From: Burkholderiales bacterium
GTDB lineage: Bacteria; Pseudomonadota; Gammaproteobacteria; Burkholderiales; Nitrosomonadaceae
Direction of reading: 5' to 3'
DNA: 64,000 bases
Assembly (NCBI GenBank): GCA_024235755.1
Contig: JACKLV010000010.1
Span: forward strand, 62,001-126,000
The notes below the pieces were generated by a model. That model was not told where the DNA came from. It searched no databases and saw only the letters and a list, made by a program, of their open reading frames with translations. Below, piece after piece: positions 52,586-60,628 of the stretch. A program made the translations under genes and the position numbers. The stretch's first letter is position 1, and each line of letters starts with the position of its first letter.

Positions 52586-52950
52586 AGCCCTCTTGCTTTT
52601 CTCGTAATATATTTTACGTAGATGAACTGCAATGCAGCCAAAAGATTAACATAATATGATTCTGCGATCATAAAAACCTGTTGTAGTGTTAAATCTAAAT
52701 ACTCAGTTGAACGTGATCAAAAAAGATCGACTATATGAATCACAGAAAGAAATTTAAACAAATGTTACATTCATTTAGATTGCCACGATCGTTTAAGTCT
52801 GGCAGCCTTGCGAAATGAAACCTGGCGAGTATCTTAAACGTTCATTGTTGTGTAGTTGTGCGTAGAAGTTGCCAAGTCGATGGAATGCTATCGCGTTAAG
52901 CTTATTTCAAGTGTGAGAATTATCACATGCCCAGATAAGTAGAGTCGTTC
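52586..52950. other. Intergenic region holding a perfect CRP-type palindrome
   Basis: The 365 bp separate the cyclase gene from FecR-TPR copy B. Apart from the site at 52912-52927 I see no gene or strong promoter. Confidence 0.5.
52912..52927. promoter_or_regulatory. CRP-type palindrome between cyclase and FecR-TPR copy B
   Basis: TGTGA-N6-TCACA matches the core CRP consensus perfectly (flanks AAG and TGC). It is 327 bp upstream of copy B and just after the cyclase gene. On the minus strand it differs from the copy A site at few positions (both ATGTG-N6-CTCACA-like). Confidence 0.55.
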
Positions 52951-54684
52951 TCAATTATTTTTTGCAAGCTTTATGACTGAGCTCCACTGATCGGGTGGTG
53001 AATGCAAACAAATATTCAAATAGAATTTCGTGGGCCCGTCATTTGGAAAAATCTTTGAAATCTTTTTCAGTTTTTCGATTGCTGTGAGTTGTTGCTGCTG
53101 ATAAGCTTGCAGGGCATCCGCTGACATTTCACAAAGCAGTCGTTGTTTATCAGTCGCTGTTTGCCTGTGAGTAATCAATTCGAATAAATAGACTGGGGAT
53201 GACCTGCCGGCAAGCAGGAAGCTGCCCAATGGGCGTGTCAGGAAACGGTCTATGCCTTCTATAACTTCATGGGTGACCAGCAGATTTGTTCCAAGGGGTT
53301 TGTTTGCGTTTTCGATGCGGCTGGTTGTGTTAACGAGATCGCCGACCACGCGGTAAATATAATTATTTATGGAGCCGGAGCCGAATCTGCTGACGAGCAA
53401 TTCGCCAAAATGGATGCCGATACGTGTTGGCAGTGCCGGATGCGTACTGTCCCGATTGAATCGGTCGACACAGTCGATAATGGCAAGGCCTGACTCACAA
53501 GCTTGTTCACGCAACTTTTTGCTGGCGGATGTAACTTCCCAGATCGCAAGCATGGCATCGCCGATTATCTCTGAAACTACGCCATTGTTTTGTTTTACCG
53601 GTTTTGATAATGCATGGAAATAATCGTCCATCAGCAGTTTTAGCTGTAACGGGTCCATTTTTTCTGCAAGTGCTGCATATCCTTGGACATCAGTGAACAG
53701 ACATGCACCAAAAACGAGTTGATTTTTGTGTAAATAGGTATCGATATGTCGGGTTAAGTCGCCGACAACGCGCCCTGGCGTAAATTGTCCGAATAATTCC
53801 AGCAGCTGATTGCGATCTTTGCGGGTTTCGAGAAAATTGAGCAGGACAGAGCCAAATACCGCGCCCGGTATTAGGATGAAAAGTGGTGTTATGAGAGGCA
53901 CCCAGATGCTTGCTCTTGAAAAAACAAACCATGCGGAGCCGAGATAAGCAGTAGCCAAAATAATGCTGATGATGGTCAGTTTGCGGTTGGATAACATTGG
54001 GAAAATAAAACCCAGTGTTAGACCCATGATAAACAACAATACCAGACTGCCTGCGTTCGGGAATGGGCTGACGGATTTGTTTTCGAGCAGATTGGCAAAT
54101 GCGGTGGCTGCAATTTCCACACCGTCAATTTGCCGTCCTTCAGGCTCGGTAAAAACGGTGTGATACGAATCGCGGACGATATCCTGCTCGGATTGTGTCG
54201 CTGCTGAAAGTCCGACAAAAACAGCTTTGCCTTTTATTGCTTCGAGTAAGGATTGTGATGCGTTTGCATCGGTATCGGCCGGTAGTAGTATTTGATGGTA
54301 AGGAATAGTCCGTATGGTGCGCGGCGGGCCATAAAAATTGAGGTAATGATATGGCTGATTTGAATACAGATTAGCCAGCACTTGAATGAAATGTTTTGTG
54401 TGGTCATCAAACCTGTTATTTTTACGTAATTCTGAAAGCAGCTGTTGTTTGATTCCAGGGTGCTTAACAAATTTTTCGCGCAAATTGAGTATCAGTGATT
54501 CCAGATCAGTTATTTCTTCCTGATTGGTTGGTAGACCCGCGGTATCGAAATTTTCTATTTCCCGGAGTAATGTTATAAAGTCGTCATAAGCCCACAGTGT
54601 AAAGGCTTGCAAAGCTGCAATCGGCATGGTGGGGCTGTCTCCGATACCGGGTTTAAAAGCCCAGTAGGCGTTAATACGTGGCAT
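52951..54684 (-). CDS. Adenylate/guanylate cyclase with CHASE2 remnant, C-terminal part
   Basis: A class III nucleotide cyclase. The 577-residue frame opens inside a CHASE2 sensor domain (YWAFKPGIGDSPTMPIAALQ onward to residue 200). Three membrane helices (about 205-290) and the catalytic domain (about 325-500) follow. That domain has the metal-binding Asp in LFTDVQGYAALAEK and IIGDAMLAIWE. It is a complete cyclase catalytic unit. The ATG at 54684 is not the true start: the N-terminal half of CHASE2 continues upstream in other frames to 55197 with three breaks. The gene may be inactive, or the breaks may be sequence errors. Product should be cAMP or cGMP; cAMP is suggested by the nearby CRP-type site. 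Confidence 0.82.
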   Translation of the reverse strand: MPRINAYWAFKPGIGDSPTMPIAALQAFTLWAYDDFITLLREIENFDTAGLPTNQEEITDLESLILNLREKFVKHPGIKQQLLSELRKNNRFDDHTKHFIQVLANLYSNQPYHYLNFYGPPRTIRTIPYHQILLPADTDANASQSLLEAIKGKAVFVGLSAATQSEQDIVRDSYHTVFTEPEGRQIDGVEIAATAFANLLENKSVSPFPNAGSLVLLFIMGLTLGFIFPMLSNRKLTIISIILATAYLGSAWFVFSRASIWVPLITPLFILIPGAVFGSVLLNFLETRKDRNQLLELFGQFTPGRVVGDLTRHIDTYLHKNQLVFGACLFTDVQGYAALAEKMDPLQLKLLMDDYFHALSKPVKQNNGVVSEIIGDAMLAIWEVTSASKKLREQACESGLAIIDCVDRFNRDSTHPALPTRIGIHFGELLVSRFGSGSINNYIYRVVGDLVNTTSRIENANKPLGTNLLVTHEVIEGIDRFLTRPLGSFLLAGRSSPVYLFELITHRQTATDKQRLLCEMSADALQAYQQQQLTAIEKLKKISKIFPNDGPTKFYLNICLHSPPDQWSSVIKLAKNN

Positions 54685-54822
54685 GCGAGGAAAGGAAATG
54701 GTACATGTGACAGGGTTGCGGCTGCTATTTCAGGTAACGGCGCTATTCGTCTATGCTGGATTATTTGCAATTGAAGGCGTCTGCATTTTCTGGCGGTGCG
54801 GCCGATAATCTTTCGACCAGGA

Positions 54823-55197
54823 TTACATTGCCGGCTTTTTCAATCGCTTCGACAGTGCGCGGTCATGCTCTGGTTCCGGGCCGGGTGAATCGAAGATAAG
54901 GTCGAGTACAATGATTGCGGCGCCAGCCTGAGCGAGATGTTGTATCAGACGTGCATGATAATCACGTGGCCATGGCCAGAATCGGGGAGATACTGGCAGA
55001 TCCATTTGGATGGCTGATGGCCTGTCTGCGGCGATCACAATAACTTCACCGGGCGGAGTTGTTGCGCCACGCAAATGAAAAAGCCAATACAATCCATACT
55101 CTTCTTCAAGCAACCAACCTTGCGGCGTCAGATACACCAATATACCCAATAGTCCAACGATTATGCCCAAAAGGGCGCGCCTGGAATATTTTTTCAT
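54823..55197 (-). pseudogene. N-terminal CHASE2 fragment of the cyclase gene
   Basis: The 124-residue frame starts with a membrane anchor (MKKYSRRALLGIIVGLLGIL) and the CHASE2 pattern VIVIAADRPSAIQMDLPVSP, WPRDYHARLIQHLAQAGAAI and VLDLIFDSPGP. It ends LKKPAM after a T5 run (54836-54840). One added base restores KKAGNVILVERLSAAPPENADA, a normal CHASE2 text. A second break near 54770-54785 leads to IQHRRIAPLPEIAAATLSHV, and a third near 54688-54698 joins the cyclase frame. All three are compatible with a missing single base. I read 52951-55197 as one broken or misread gene of about 750 codons. Confidence 0.75.
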
Positions 55198-55333
55198 TTT
55201 TGTTGAGAAAAAATCTGAAAGCCGCGTTTACAATATGCTGTCATGGTGGCTGCGCCTTGCTAACTGTAGAGCTGGATTTTAGTATACTTAAACGGAAAAT
55301 GTTGTTCGATAGAAATTTTCAGGATAAAAATGC

Positions 55334-56122
55334 ATGATTATCGTTATTTCGCCTGCTAAAACACTGGATTTTGAAGCGCCCGCTTGCACTGAGAAATTTA
55401 CCATACCGGATTTTCTTGACGATTCTGCTGAGTTGATCGATCAGTTGAAAACGCTGGAGCCTGATCAAATTGGTCGTCTGATGTCGATCAGCCCGAAATT
55501 GGCCGTGTTGAACTCCAACCGCTATTATGAATGGAGGCGTCCGTTTAATCCGGATAATGCCAAACAGGCAATGTATGCATTTAAGGGTGATGTGTATACC
55601 GGGCTTGATGCAGAAACACTGGATGCGCAGGTTGTGGATTTTGCGCAGCATCATTTGAGAATTCTTTCCGGTTTATACGGCGTGCTTCGTCCGCTCGACC
55701 TGATTCAGCCGTATCGTTTGGAAATGGGTACGCAGCTAAAGAATCAGCGCGGTAACAACCTCTATGAATTCTGGGGAGACATCCTGACTAACGCCATTAA
55801 TGAGGAATTGCGCAAACAGCGAACGGATACGCTGATCAATCTTGCATCACAGGAATATTTTAAATCGATTAAAACTGATCAATTGAATGCTAAAGTTATT
55901 TCGCCGGTTTTTAAGGATGAAAAAAATGGTGTGTATAAAATAATCAGTTTCTTTGCCAAAAAAGCACGTGGCTTGATGAGCCGGTATATCATCCAGAACC
56001 AATTGGTTAGGCCTGCGGATATTAAACAATTCGATGTTGCCGGTTATCAGTTCAATGAAGCCGAGAGCACTGATACTGAATGGATTTTTATGCGCAAGGA
56101 ATCCGCTGCGCGAAGTGGTTAA
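55334..56122 (+). CDS. yaaA: Peroxide stress protein YaaA
   Basis: YaaA (DUF328) lowers free iron under peroxide stress in E. coli. The 262-residue product starts IIVISPAKTLDFEAPA, the conserved family start. It contains LSPEQ-like and YYEWRRPFNPDNAKQAMYAFKGDVYTGLDA blocks, plus RILSGLYGVLRPLDLIQPYRLEMGTQL near residue 120, all diagnostic. AGGAT stands before the start. Length is typical. Divergent from the cyclase gene. Confidence 0.95.
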   Translation: MIIVISPAKTLDFEAPACTEKFTIPDFLDDSAELIDQLKTLEPDQIGRLMSISPKLAVLNSNRYYEWRRPFNPDNAKQAMYAFKGDVYTGLDAETLDAQVVDFAQHHLRILSGLYGVLRPLDLIQPYRLEMGTQLKNQRGNNLYEFWGDILTNAINEELRKQRTDTLINLASQEYFKSIKTDQLNAKVISPVFKDEKNGVYKIISFFAKKARGLMSRYIIQNQLVRPADIKQFDVAGYQFNEAESTDTEWIFMRKESAARSG

Positions 56123-56161
56123 GGTTTGTTTATTATTACAGTTATTTATTGGGGGCGGTAA

Positions 56162-56527
56162 ATGAGTGTACAAAAAAATATGGAACTGGCAAAAAATTAT
56201 ATCGAATTATCGAATAAACATGATCTGAGGCATATTGAAACGCTGTTTCTGGGAGAAGCCACGTATCATTCCGCGTATTTTGGCGAGTATAAGGGCAGTG
56301 TTGCCATACATGAAATGATGCTGAGTTTTTTTGCACGTTATCCCGATGTGCATTGGGAAGTGTCGAACTACCGTCCGATCGGAACCGACGGAGTAGAATT
56401 CGATTTTCTTATGACGGCAACAGATGCTGCCGCAGATGAGCCCGTCAGAAGACAGGGGCGTGAGTGTATTTATTTTGAGTCTGACGGGCTGATTCGCCGT
56501 ATCGAGGTGCATAAAGCGGACGAATAG
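56162..56527 (+). CDS. SnoaL/NTF2-like fold protein
   Basis: The 121-residue protein has the alpha-beta cone pattern: an N-terminal helix (NMELAKNYIELSNKHDLRHIETLF), then GSVAIHEMMLSFFARYPDVHWEVSN and beta strands ending YFESDGLIRRIEVHKADE. Such proteins are often small ketosteroid-isomerase-like enzymes or ligand carriers; no catalytic pair can be assigned. GGGGGCGG lies ahead of the ATG, 39 bp after yaaA, so cotranscription is likely. Confidence 0.8.
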   Translation: MSVQKNMELAKNYIELSNKHDLRHIETLFLGEATYHSAYFGEYKGSVAIHEMMLSFFARYPDVHWEVSNYRPIGTDGVEFDFLMTATDAAADEPVRRQGRECIYFESDGLIRRIEVHKADE

Positions 56528-56539
56528 CATCTGGTGAAA

Positions 56540-57499
56540 TTATAAAAAATCGGTATCCTTTTTTGCGACCTGTGTGATACGTTCGATAGGTATCGTGCGT
56601 CTTTCGGCTTCGATAAAAACCCGTTTGACCAGCGCGTTTCTGGATTTGATTTCATGGTCAATTGCAGCGATTGTCCGCTCGACCTCGGCCGCTGAAATAT
56701 TGTCAGTAAAGTCAATGCTGATGTTAACCAGAATAAAGCCCGGGCCCATATGTAGCGTGAGCACTTCGTTGATATGATCAACCCCTGCGTATTGTTCGGC
56801 AATGGCGTGAATTTCCTGATTGACTTCGCTGTTCGCGCTTTCGCCAATCAACAATCCTTTTGTTTCCACCGCAAGCCAGATTGCAATTGCAGCCAGGATC
56901 AGGCCGATAATAACGGATGCGAGCCCGTCAAACCACAGAATACCGGTGGTTTGTGTCAATAGTATGCCAAGAAATGCAACCAGCAGACCCAATAATGCGG
57001 CGGTGTCTTCAAACAGTACGACAAAAATAGATGGGTCCTTGGCGCGTTGCACTGCCTTGATGTAACTCCATTTTCCTTTGCCCTTACTGAATTCATTGAA
57101 AGCCATGTACCAAGCTGTGCCTTCAAAAATCAGCGCCAATCCCAGCACGATATAATTCACGAGTGGATTTGTTATCGGTTCTGGAGAAATAATATGCCGG
57201 ATACCTTCGTAAATCGACACACCGGCACCCAAAGCAAAAATTAAAATGGCGACGATAAAGCTCCAGAAATAAATCTCTTTACCATAACCGAATGGATAAT
57301 CTTTGTCCGCAGGCTTGCTTGAGCGTTTAATGCCATAGAGTAATAATCCCTGGTTTCCGGTATCGACCAGAGAATGTATCGCTTCGGATAACATTGCCGA
57401 ACTGCCTGTAATAACCGAAGCAATAAATTTGGTAATTGCGATCAGCGTATTACCGATGAGCGCTGCAAAGATAACTTTTTTAGAGCCGGATGCTGACAT
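56540..57499 (-). CDS. Cation diffusion facilitator (CDF) family transporter
   Basis: CDF proteins export zinc, iron, manganese or other divalent metals against protons. The 319-residue product has six membrane helices. Metal-site residues are in SAMLSEAIHSLVDTGNQGLLL (HxxxD) and in the second site WFDGLASVIIGLILA (D in place of the first residue of the usual HxxxD). A cytoplasmic C-terminal domain with HLGPGFILVNISIDF follows. It begins 20 bp after mrpG, so it may be the last gene of the mrp operon. Metal unknown. Confidence 0.9.
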   Translation of the reverse strand: MSASGSKKVIFAALIGNTLIAITKFIASVITGSSAMLSEAIHSLVDTGNQGLLLYGIKRSSKPADKDYPFGYGKEIYFWSFIVAILIFALGAGVSIYEGIRHIISPEPITNPLVNYIVLGLALIFEGTAWYMAFNEFSKGKGKWSYIKAVQRAKDPSIFVVLFEDTAALLGLLVAFLGILLTQTTGILWFDGLASVIIGLILAAIAIWLAVETKGLLIGESANSEVNQEIHAIAEQYAGVDHINEVLTLHMGPGFILVNISIDFTDNISAAEVERTIAAIDHEIKSRNALVKRVFIEAERRTIPIERITQVAKKDTDFL

Positions 57500-57519
57500 G
57501 ATTGGTGCGCGTATTCAAG

Positions 57520-58002
57520 CTATGGCTGTTTTTGATCCGGTGTTCGTGACGCCTCAGTGATCGTTTCCGATTTTGCTGGTTTGCCTTTTTTATCAGGACT
57601 TGCATCATCATCACTACTGCGTTCATTTTTCTCTGATGCTTCTGTTACAGTAGTCTGAACTGTTTCATGCATTTCTTCCTGATCGATTTCTTCCGCTTTC
57701 GGTATTTCAGCCAAAGAAGACAGGTTCAGGTGCAAGGCCGCTTTAGCCAACAGATGCGCGCTGACCGGCGCCGTGATGAACAAAAAGAATGTGATTAAAA
57801 TTTCATGAAGGCTGATGTGTTCGCCATAGATGCTGAAATAAATTGCGGAAGCAATTAAAAGGCTGCCTACGCCGAGTGTGGTTGCTTTGGTCGGTCCATG
57901 CAGGCGTGTGTACAAATCCTTGAGCCTGACTAACCCCAAGGAGCCGATAAATGTGAAAATAGCGCCGGTTAAAATTAGAAAAGACAAAAAATATTCCAGC
58001 AT
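57520..58002 (-). CDS. mrpG: Cation/proton antiporter subunit G, with long acidic tail
   Basis: MrpG is a small three-helix subunit of the multi-subunit Mrp antiporter. Residues 1-105 match the family (GSLGLVRLKDLYTRLHGPTKATTLGVGSLLIAS). The usual length is about 110-125, but here there are 160 residues. The extra C-terminal ~60 residues are hydrophilic, rich in Glu, Ser, Asp and Lys (KAEEIDQEEMHETVQTTVTE, ending TPDQKQP) and look disordered. 4 bp separate it from mrpF. Confidence 0.92.
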   Translation of the reverse strand: MLEYFLSFLILTGAIFTFIGSLGLVRLKDLYTRLHGPTKATTLGVGSLLIASAIYFSIYGEHISLHEILITFFLFITAPVSAHLLAKAALHLNLSSLAEIPKAEEIDQEEMHETVQTTVTEASEKNERSSDDDASPDKKGKPAKSETITEASRTPDQKQP

Positions 58003-58006
58003 AGCC

Positions 58007-58276
58007 CTACTCGATTATGTCGCCACGCAGCAGATATTTGCACAGCGCGACGGTGCCGATAAATCCCATCAGCGCGATCAGCAATGCCGCTTCAAAAAAA
58101 AGTGCGCTGCCCAGATGAATGCCCAGCAGCACCAGTATCGCGATGGTGTTGACATACAGTGTGTCCAGCGCCAACACACGATTAGGGATGTCCGGGCCGC
58201 GCAGCAATCGCCAAAAACTCATCGCAACGGCGGCGGTTACCAATGCAAGGGCTATTTGAATTGAAATCGCTAACAT
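58007..58276 (-). CDS. mrpF: Cation/proton antiporter subunit F
   Basis: An 89-residue three-helix subunit. The family motif MSFWRLLRGPDIPNRVLALDTLYVN with the conserved Asp is present at residues 19-44. Its start overlaps the mrpE stop by 7 bp. Order E-F-G is standard. Confidence 0.95.
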   Translation of the reverse strand: MLAISIQIALALVTAAVAMSFWRLLRGPDIPNRVLALDTLYVNTIAILVLLGIHLGSALFFEAALLIALMGFIGTVALCKYLLRGDIIE

Positions 58277-58761
58277 GATTCAAAAATCTCCTTCAACGGG
58301 TTTTCATAACGCTGTTTGATGGTCGCAACAAGTGTGTCCGGATCTGTTTCGTTCAGTGCATGCACCAGCAAGTGACCCTGATCGTCCGACAGTTTTGCCG
58401 ATAATGTGCCTGGCGTTAAAGTGATGCTGTTTGCCAGAAGACTGATGGCCAGATCGGAAGTCAAATCCAGCGGCAGTTTGACAAATATGGGTTGAAGTTT
58501 ATCTGGATTGCCGAGTATCAATCTTGCAACCGTGAAATTCGCCACAATGATGTCGAACAACAGTACCGCAAGATAACGGAGCAGAACAATCGGTTTGCGA
58601 ATGGAAACTGCTTCCGGCCAGAAATGTATAGTAAGCACCGGGATGGCCCAGCCAAAGATCAGTCCCAGCAAAATTTGCCCGGTATCAAAACTGTTGTTGA
58701 GCAACAGCCAGATCACGGCGAGCACCGGCGTCAGAATCGGATGCGGCAACAGGCGTGTCAT
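58270..58761 (-). CDS. mrpE: Cation/proton antiporter subunit E
   Basis: The 163-residue protein has two or three N-terminal helices followed by a cytoplasmic part with the family motif ANSITLTPGTLSAKLSDD and LLVHALNETDPD. It overlaps mrpD by one base and mrpF by 7. It is assigned by motif and by position. Confidence 0.95.
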   Translation of the reverse strand: MTRLLPHPILTPVLAVIWLLLNNSFDTGQILLGLIFGWAIPVLTIHFWPEAVSIRKPIVLLRYLAVLLFDIIVANFTVARLILGNPDKLQPIFVKLPLDLTSDLAISLLANSITLTPGTLSAKLSDDQGHLLVHALNETDPDTLVATIKQRYENPLKEIFESC

Positions 58762-60302
58762 TATGGTTTGACCTCTAGATTCAGTACCGACTGAATATAC
58801 AGTTCGGGTTGCAGCAGCTGGCTGGCCGTGACAGTGGTAAATTCAGTAATGGCTCCTGCCCAGATTACCAGTGCAATGCACAGTGCAAGCAGACAAAAAA
58901 CGGGTGTCAATTCAGCGGTTACTGACAAACCGCTTCGTGGGGCATCAGCATTGGGATCGATACGGCAAATATGCGGAGCCTGTGCCCGGTAAAACATCAT
59001 GCTGCCACCACGTGCCAGTGCCATCAGGGTAAACAGGCTGGTTATAAGCACCACGCCCATAATCCATGGCAGAGCTGAATGTGACAGAGCGGCGTTCAGG
59101 ATTAAAAATTTGCCGATGAAGCCGGATAGCGGCGGCAGGCCGGCAATCAATACCGCACATATGAAAAACAGTGCGCCCAGTAACCGTTGCTGTTGAATGA
59201 CGGGACCTGGTTCGAACTGGTCTTCCATGACATCGCGCCGGTTGGCAATACAGTCTGCAAGAAGAAATAAAGCTGCTGCCGCAAAAGTTGAGTGCGGCAG
59301 ATAATAAAGCCCGGCGGCAATGCCGACTTCTGTATTCATGCCAAAAGCCGTGAGTAACGTGCCAATAGAAGCGATGACGAGATAAGCGATCTGTTGGCGT
59401 AATCGTGCGCTGGCCAGTGTTCCCAGCACACCAACAATCAAGGTCAATAAAGCCAGCGGTAGCAGCCAAGCTTCGATCAAGTTGGCTACAGAGCCTGCCT
59501 GTGAGCCAAAAATCAGTGTATACACGCGCAAAATACTGTATGCGCCGACTTTGGTCATAATGGCAAATAATGCGGCAACGGTTGCCGTGGTATAGGCGTA
59601 GGCGGCTGGCAGCCACAAATATAGCGGAAGCAGCGCTGCTTTCAGTGCAAAAACTGCGAATAACAGCAGACCTGCCACATGAATGAGCGCACTATCTTCA
59701 GCTGGTGCGTGAGCGACTTTAACAGCCAGGTCGGCCATATTCAATGTGCCGAGCAGTCCATACAATGTGCCTACGCCAAATAGAAAAAGCGTTGAACCAA
59801 CCAGATTGATAACAACAAAATGTAATCCAGCTTTGGTCTTTAAACGGCCGCCTCCATGAAGCAACAGACTGTAGGATGCCAGCAGTAGAATTTCAAAGAA
59901 TACAAACAGGTTAAACAGGTCGCCGGTTAAAAATGCGCCATTCAAACCGAATAACTGTAACTGAAACAGTGCATGAAAATGTGCACCCATAGTATCTGTG
60001 CCGCGCAGAGCGTACAGTAATGCGCAAACCGCAACCAATGCGGTTACTACGAGCATCCAGACCGCCAACCGGTCAGCTACCAGCACAATACCATAAGGCG
60101 GAGACCAGTTACCCAGCGCATACGCCAGAATATCTCCACTATTGACTGTGTTAAGAAGCAGGCAAGCAATTACGAGTTGGGCCAAGACCGCTGCCAGGCT
60201 GGCTGCGCGTCTTAACAGCAGTTGTTGTCTGGGCAACAAGAGTAGTATGATGCCTGCCAGCAGCGGTAAAAGGACCGGAAAAATAACGATATGGTCCATC
60301 AT
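58761..60302 (-). CDS. mrpD: Cation/proton antiporter subunit D
   Basis: MrpD resembles proton-pumping complex I subunit NuoM/NuoN. The 513-residue protein has about 14 helices. A glutamate is in FNLFVFFEILLLASYSLL (helix 5) and the conserved lysine in FALKAALLPLYLWLPAAYAYT (helix 7). A second Lys in TKVGAYSILRV is also typical. It starts with ATGA overlap at mrpC. Confidence 0.95.
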   Translation of the reverse strand: MMDHIVIFPVLLPLLAGIILLLLPRQQLLLRRAASLAAVLAQLVIACLLLNTVNSGDILAYALGNWSPPYGIVLVADRLAVWMLVVTALVAVCALLYALRGTDTMGAHFHALFQLQLFGLNGAFLTGDLFNLFVFFEILLLASYSLLLHGGGRLKTKAGLHFVVINLVGSTLFLFGVGTLYGLLGTLNMADLAVKVAHAPAEDSALIHVAGLLLFAVFALKAALLPLYLWLPAAYAYTTATVAALFAIMTKVGAYSILRVYTLIFGSQAGSVANLIEAWLLPLALLTLIVGVLGTLASARLRQQIAYLVIASIGTLLTAFGMNTEVGIAAGLYYLPHSTFAAAALFLLADCIANRRDVMEDQFEPGPVIQQQRLLGALFFICAVLIAGLPPLSGFIGKFLILNAALSHSALPWIMGVVLITSLFTLMALARGGSMMFYRAQAPHICRIDPNADAPRSGLSVTAELTPVFCLLALCIALVIWAGAITEFTTVTASQLLQPELYIQSVLNLEVKP

Positions 60303-60628
60303 GGCCTATGTTTCCCGTCGACCTGGTCATTACCCATTTCCAGGAAAGATTTCAGCGATAAAATAATCACAAAAGCAGTCATGCCGAAACTGATGACAAT
60401 AGCGGTCAATACCAGCGCCTGTGGCAGCGGGTCGGCGTAATTTGCAGCGTTGTCACTGATAATCGGCGGGCTGCCAATAGTTAGTCGACCCATAATCAGC
60501 AAAAACAGATTGACGGCATATGACAAAAAGGTCAATCCCAGCACGACGGGAAATGTTCGTCCGCGTAGCGACAGATAAACTCCACAGGCTGTCAATACAC
60601 CGATGATTATAGCAATGAGCAGTTCCAT
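60299..60628 (-). CDS. mrpC: Cation/proton antiporter subunit C
   Basis: A NuoK-like 109-residue subunit. I choose the ATG at 60628, overlapping the mrpA stop by one base (TAATG); a frame beginning 60 bp upstream lies inside mrpA. It has three helices with family motifs GVYLSLRGRTFPVVLGLTFLSYAVNLFLL and DPLPQALVLTAIVISFG. Confidence 0.95.
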   Translation of the reverse strand: MELLIAIIIGVLTACGVYLSLRGRTFPVVLGLTFLSYAVNLFLLIMGRLTIGSPPIISDNAANYADPLPQALVLTAIVISFGMTAFVIILSLKSFLEMGNDQVDGKHRP

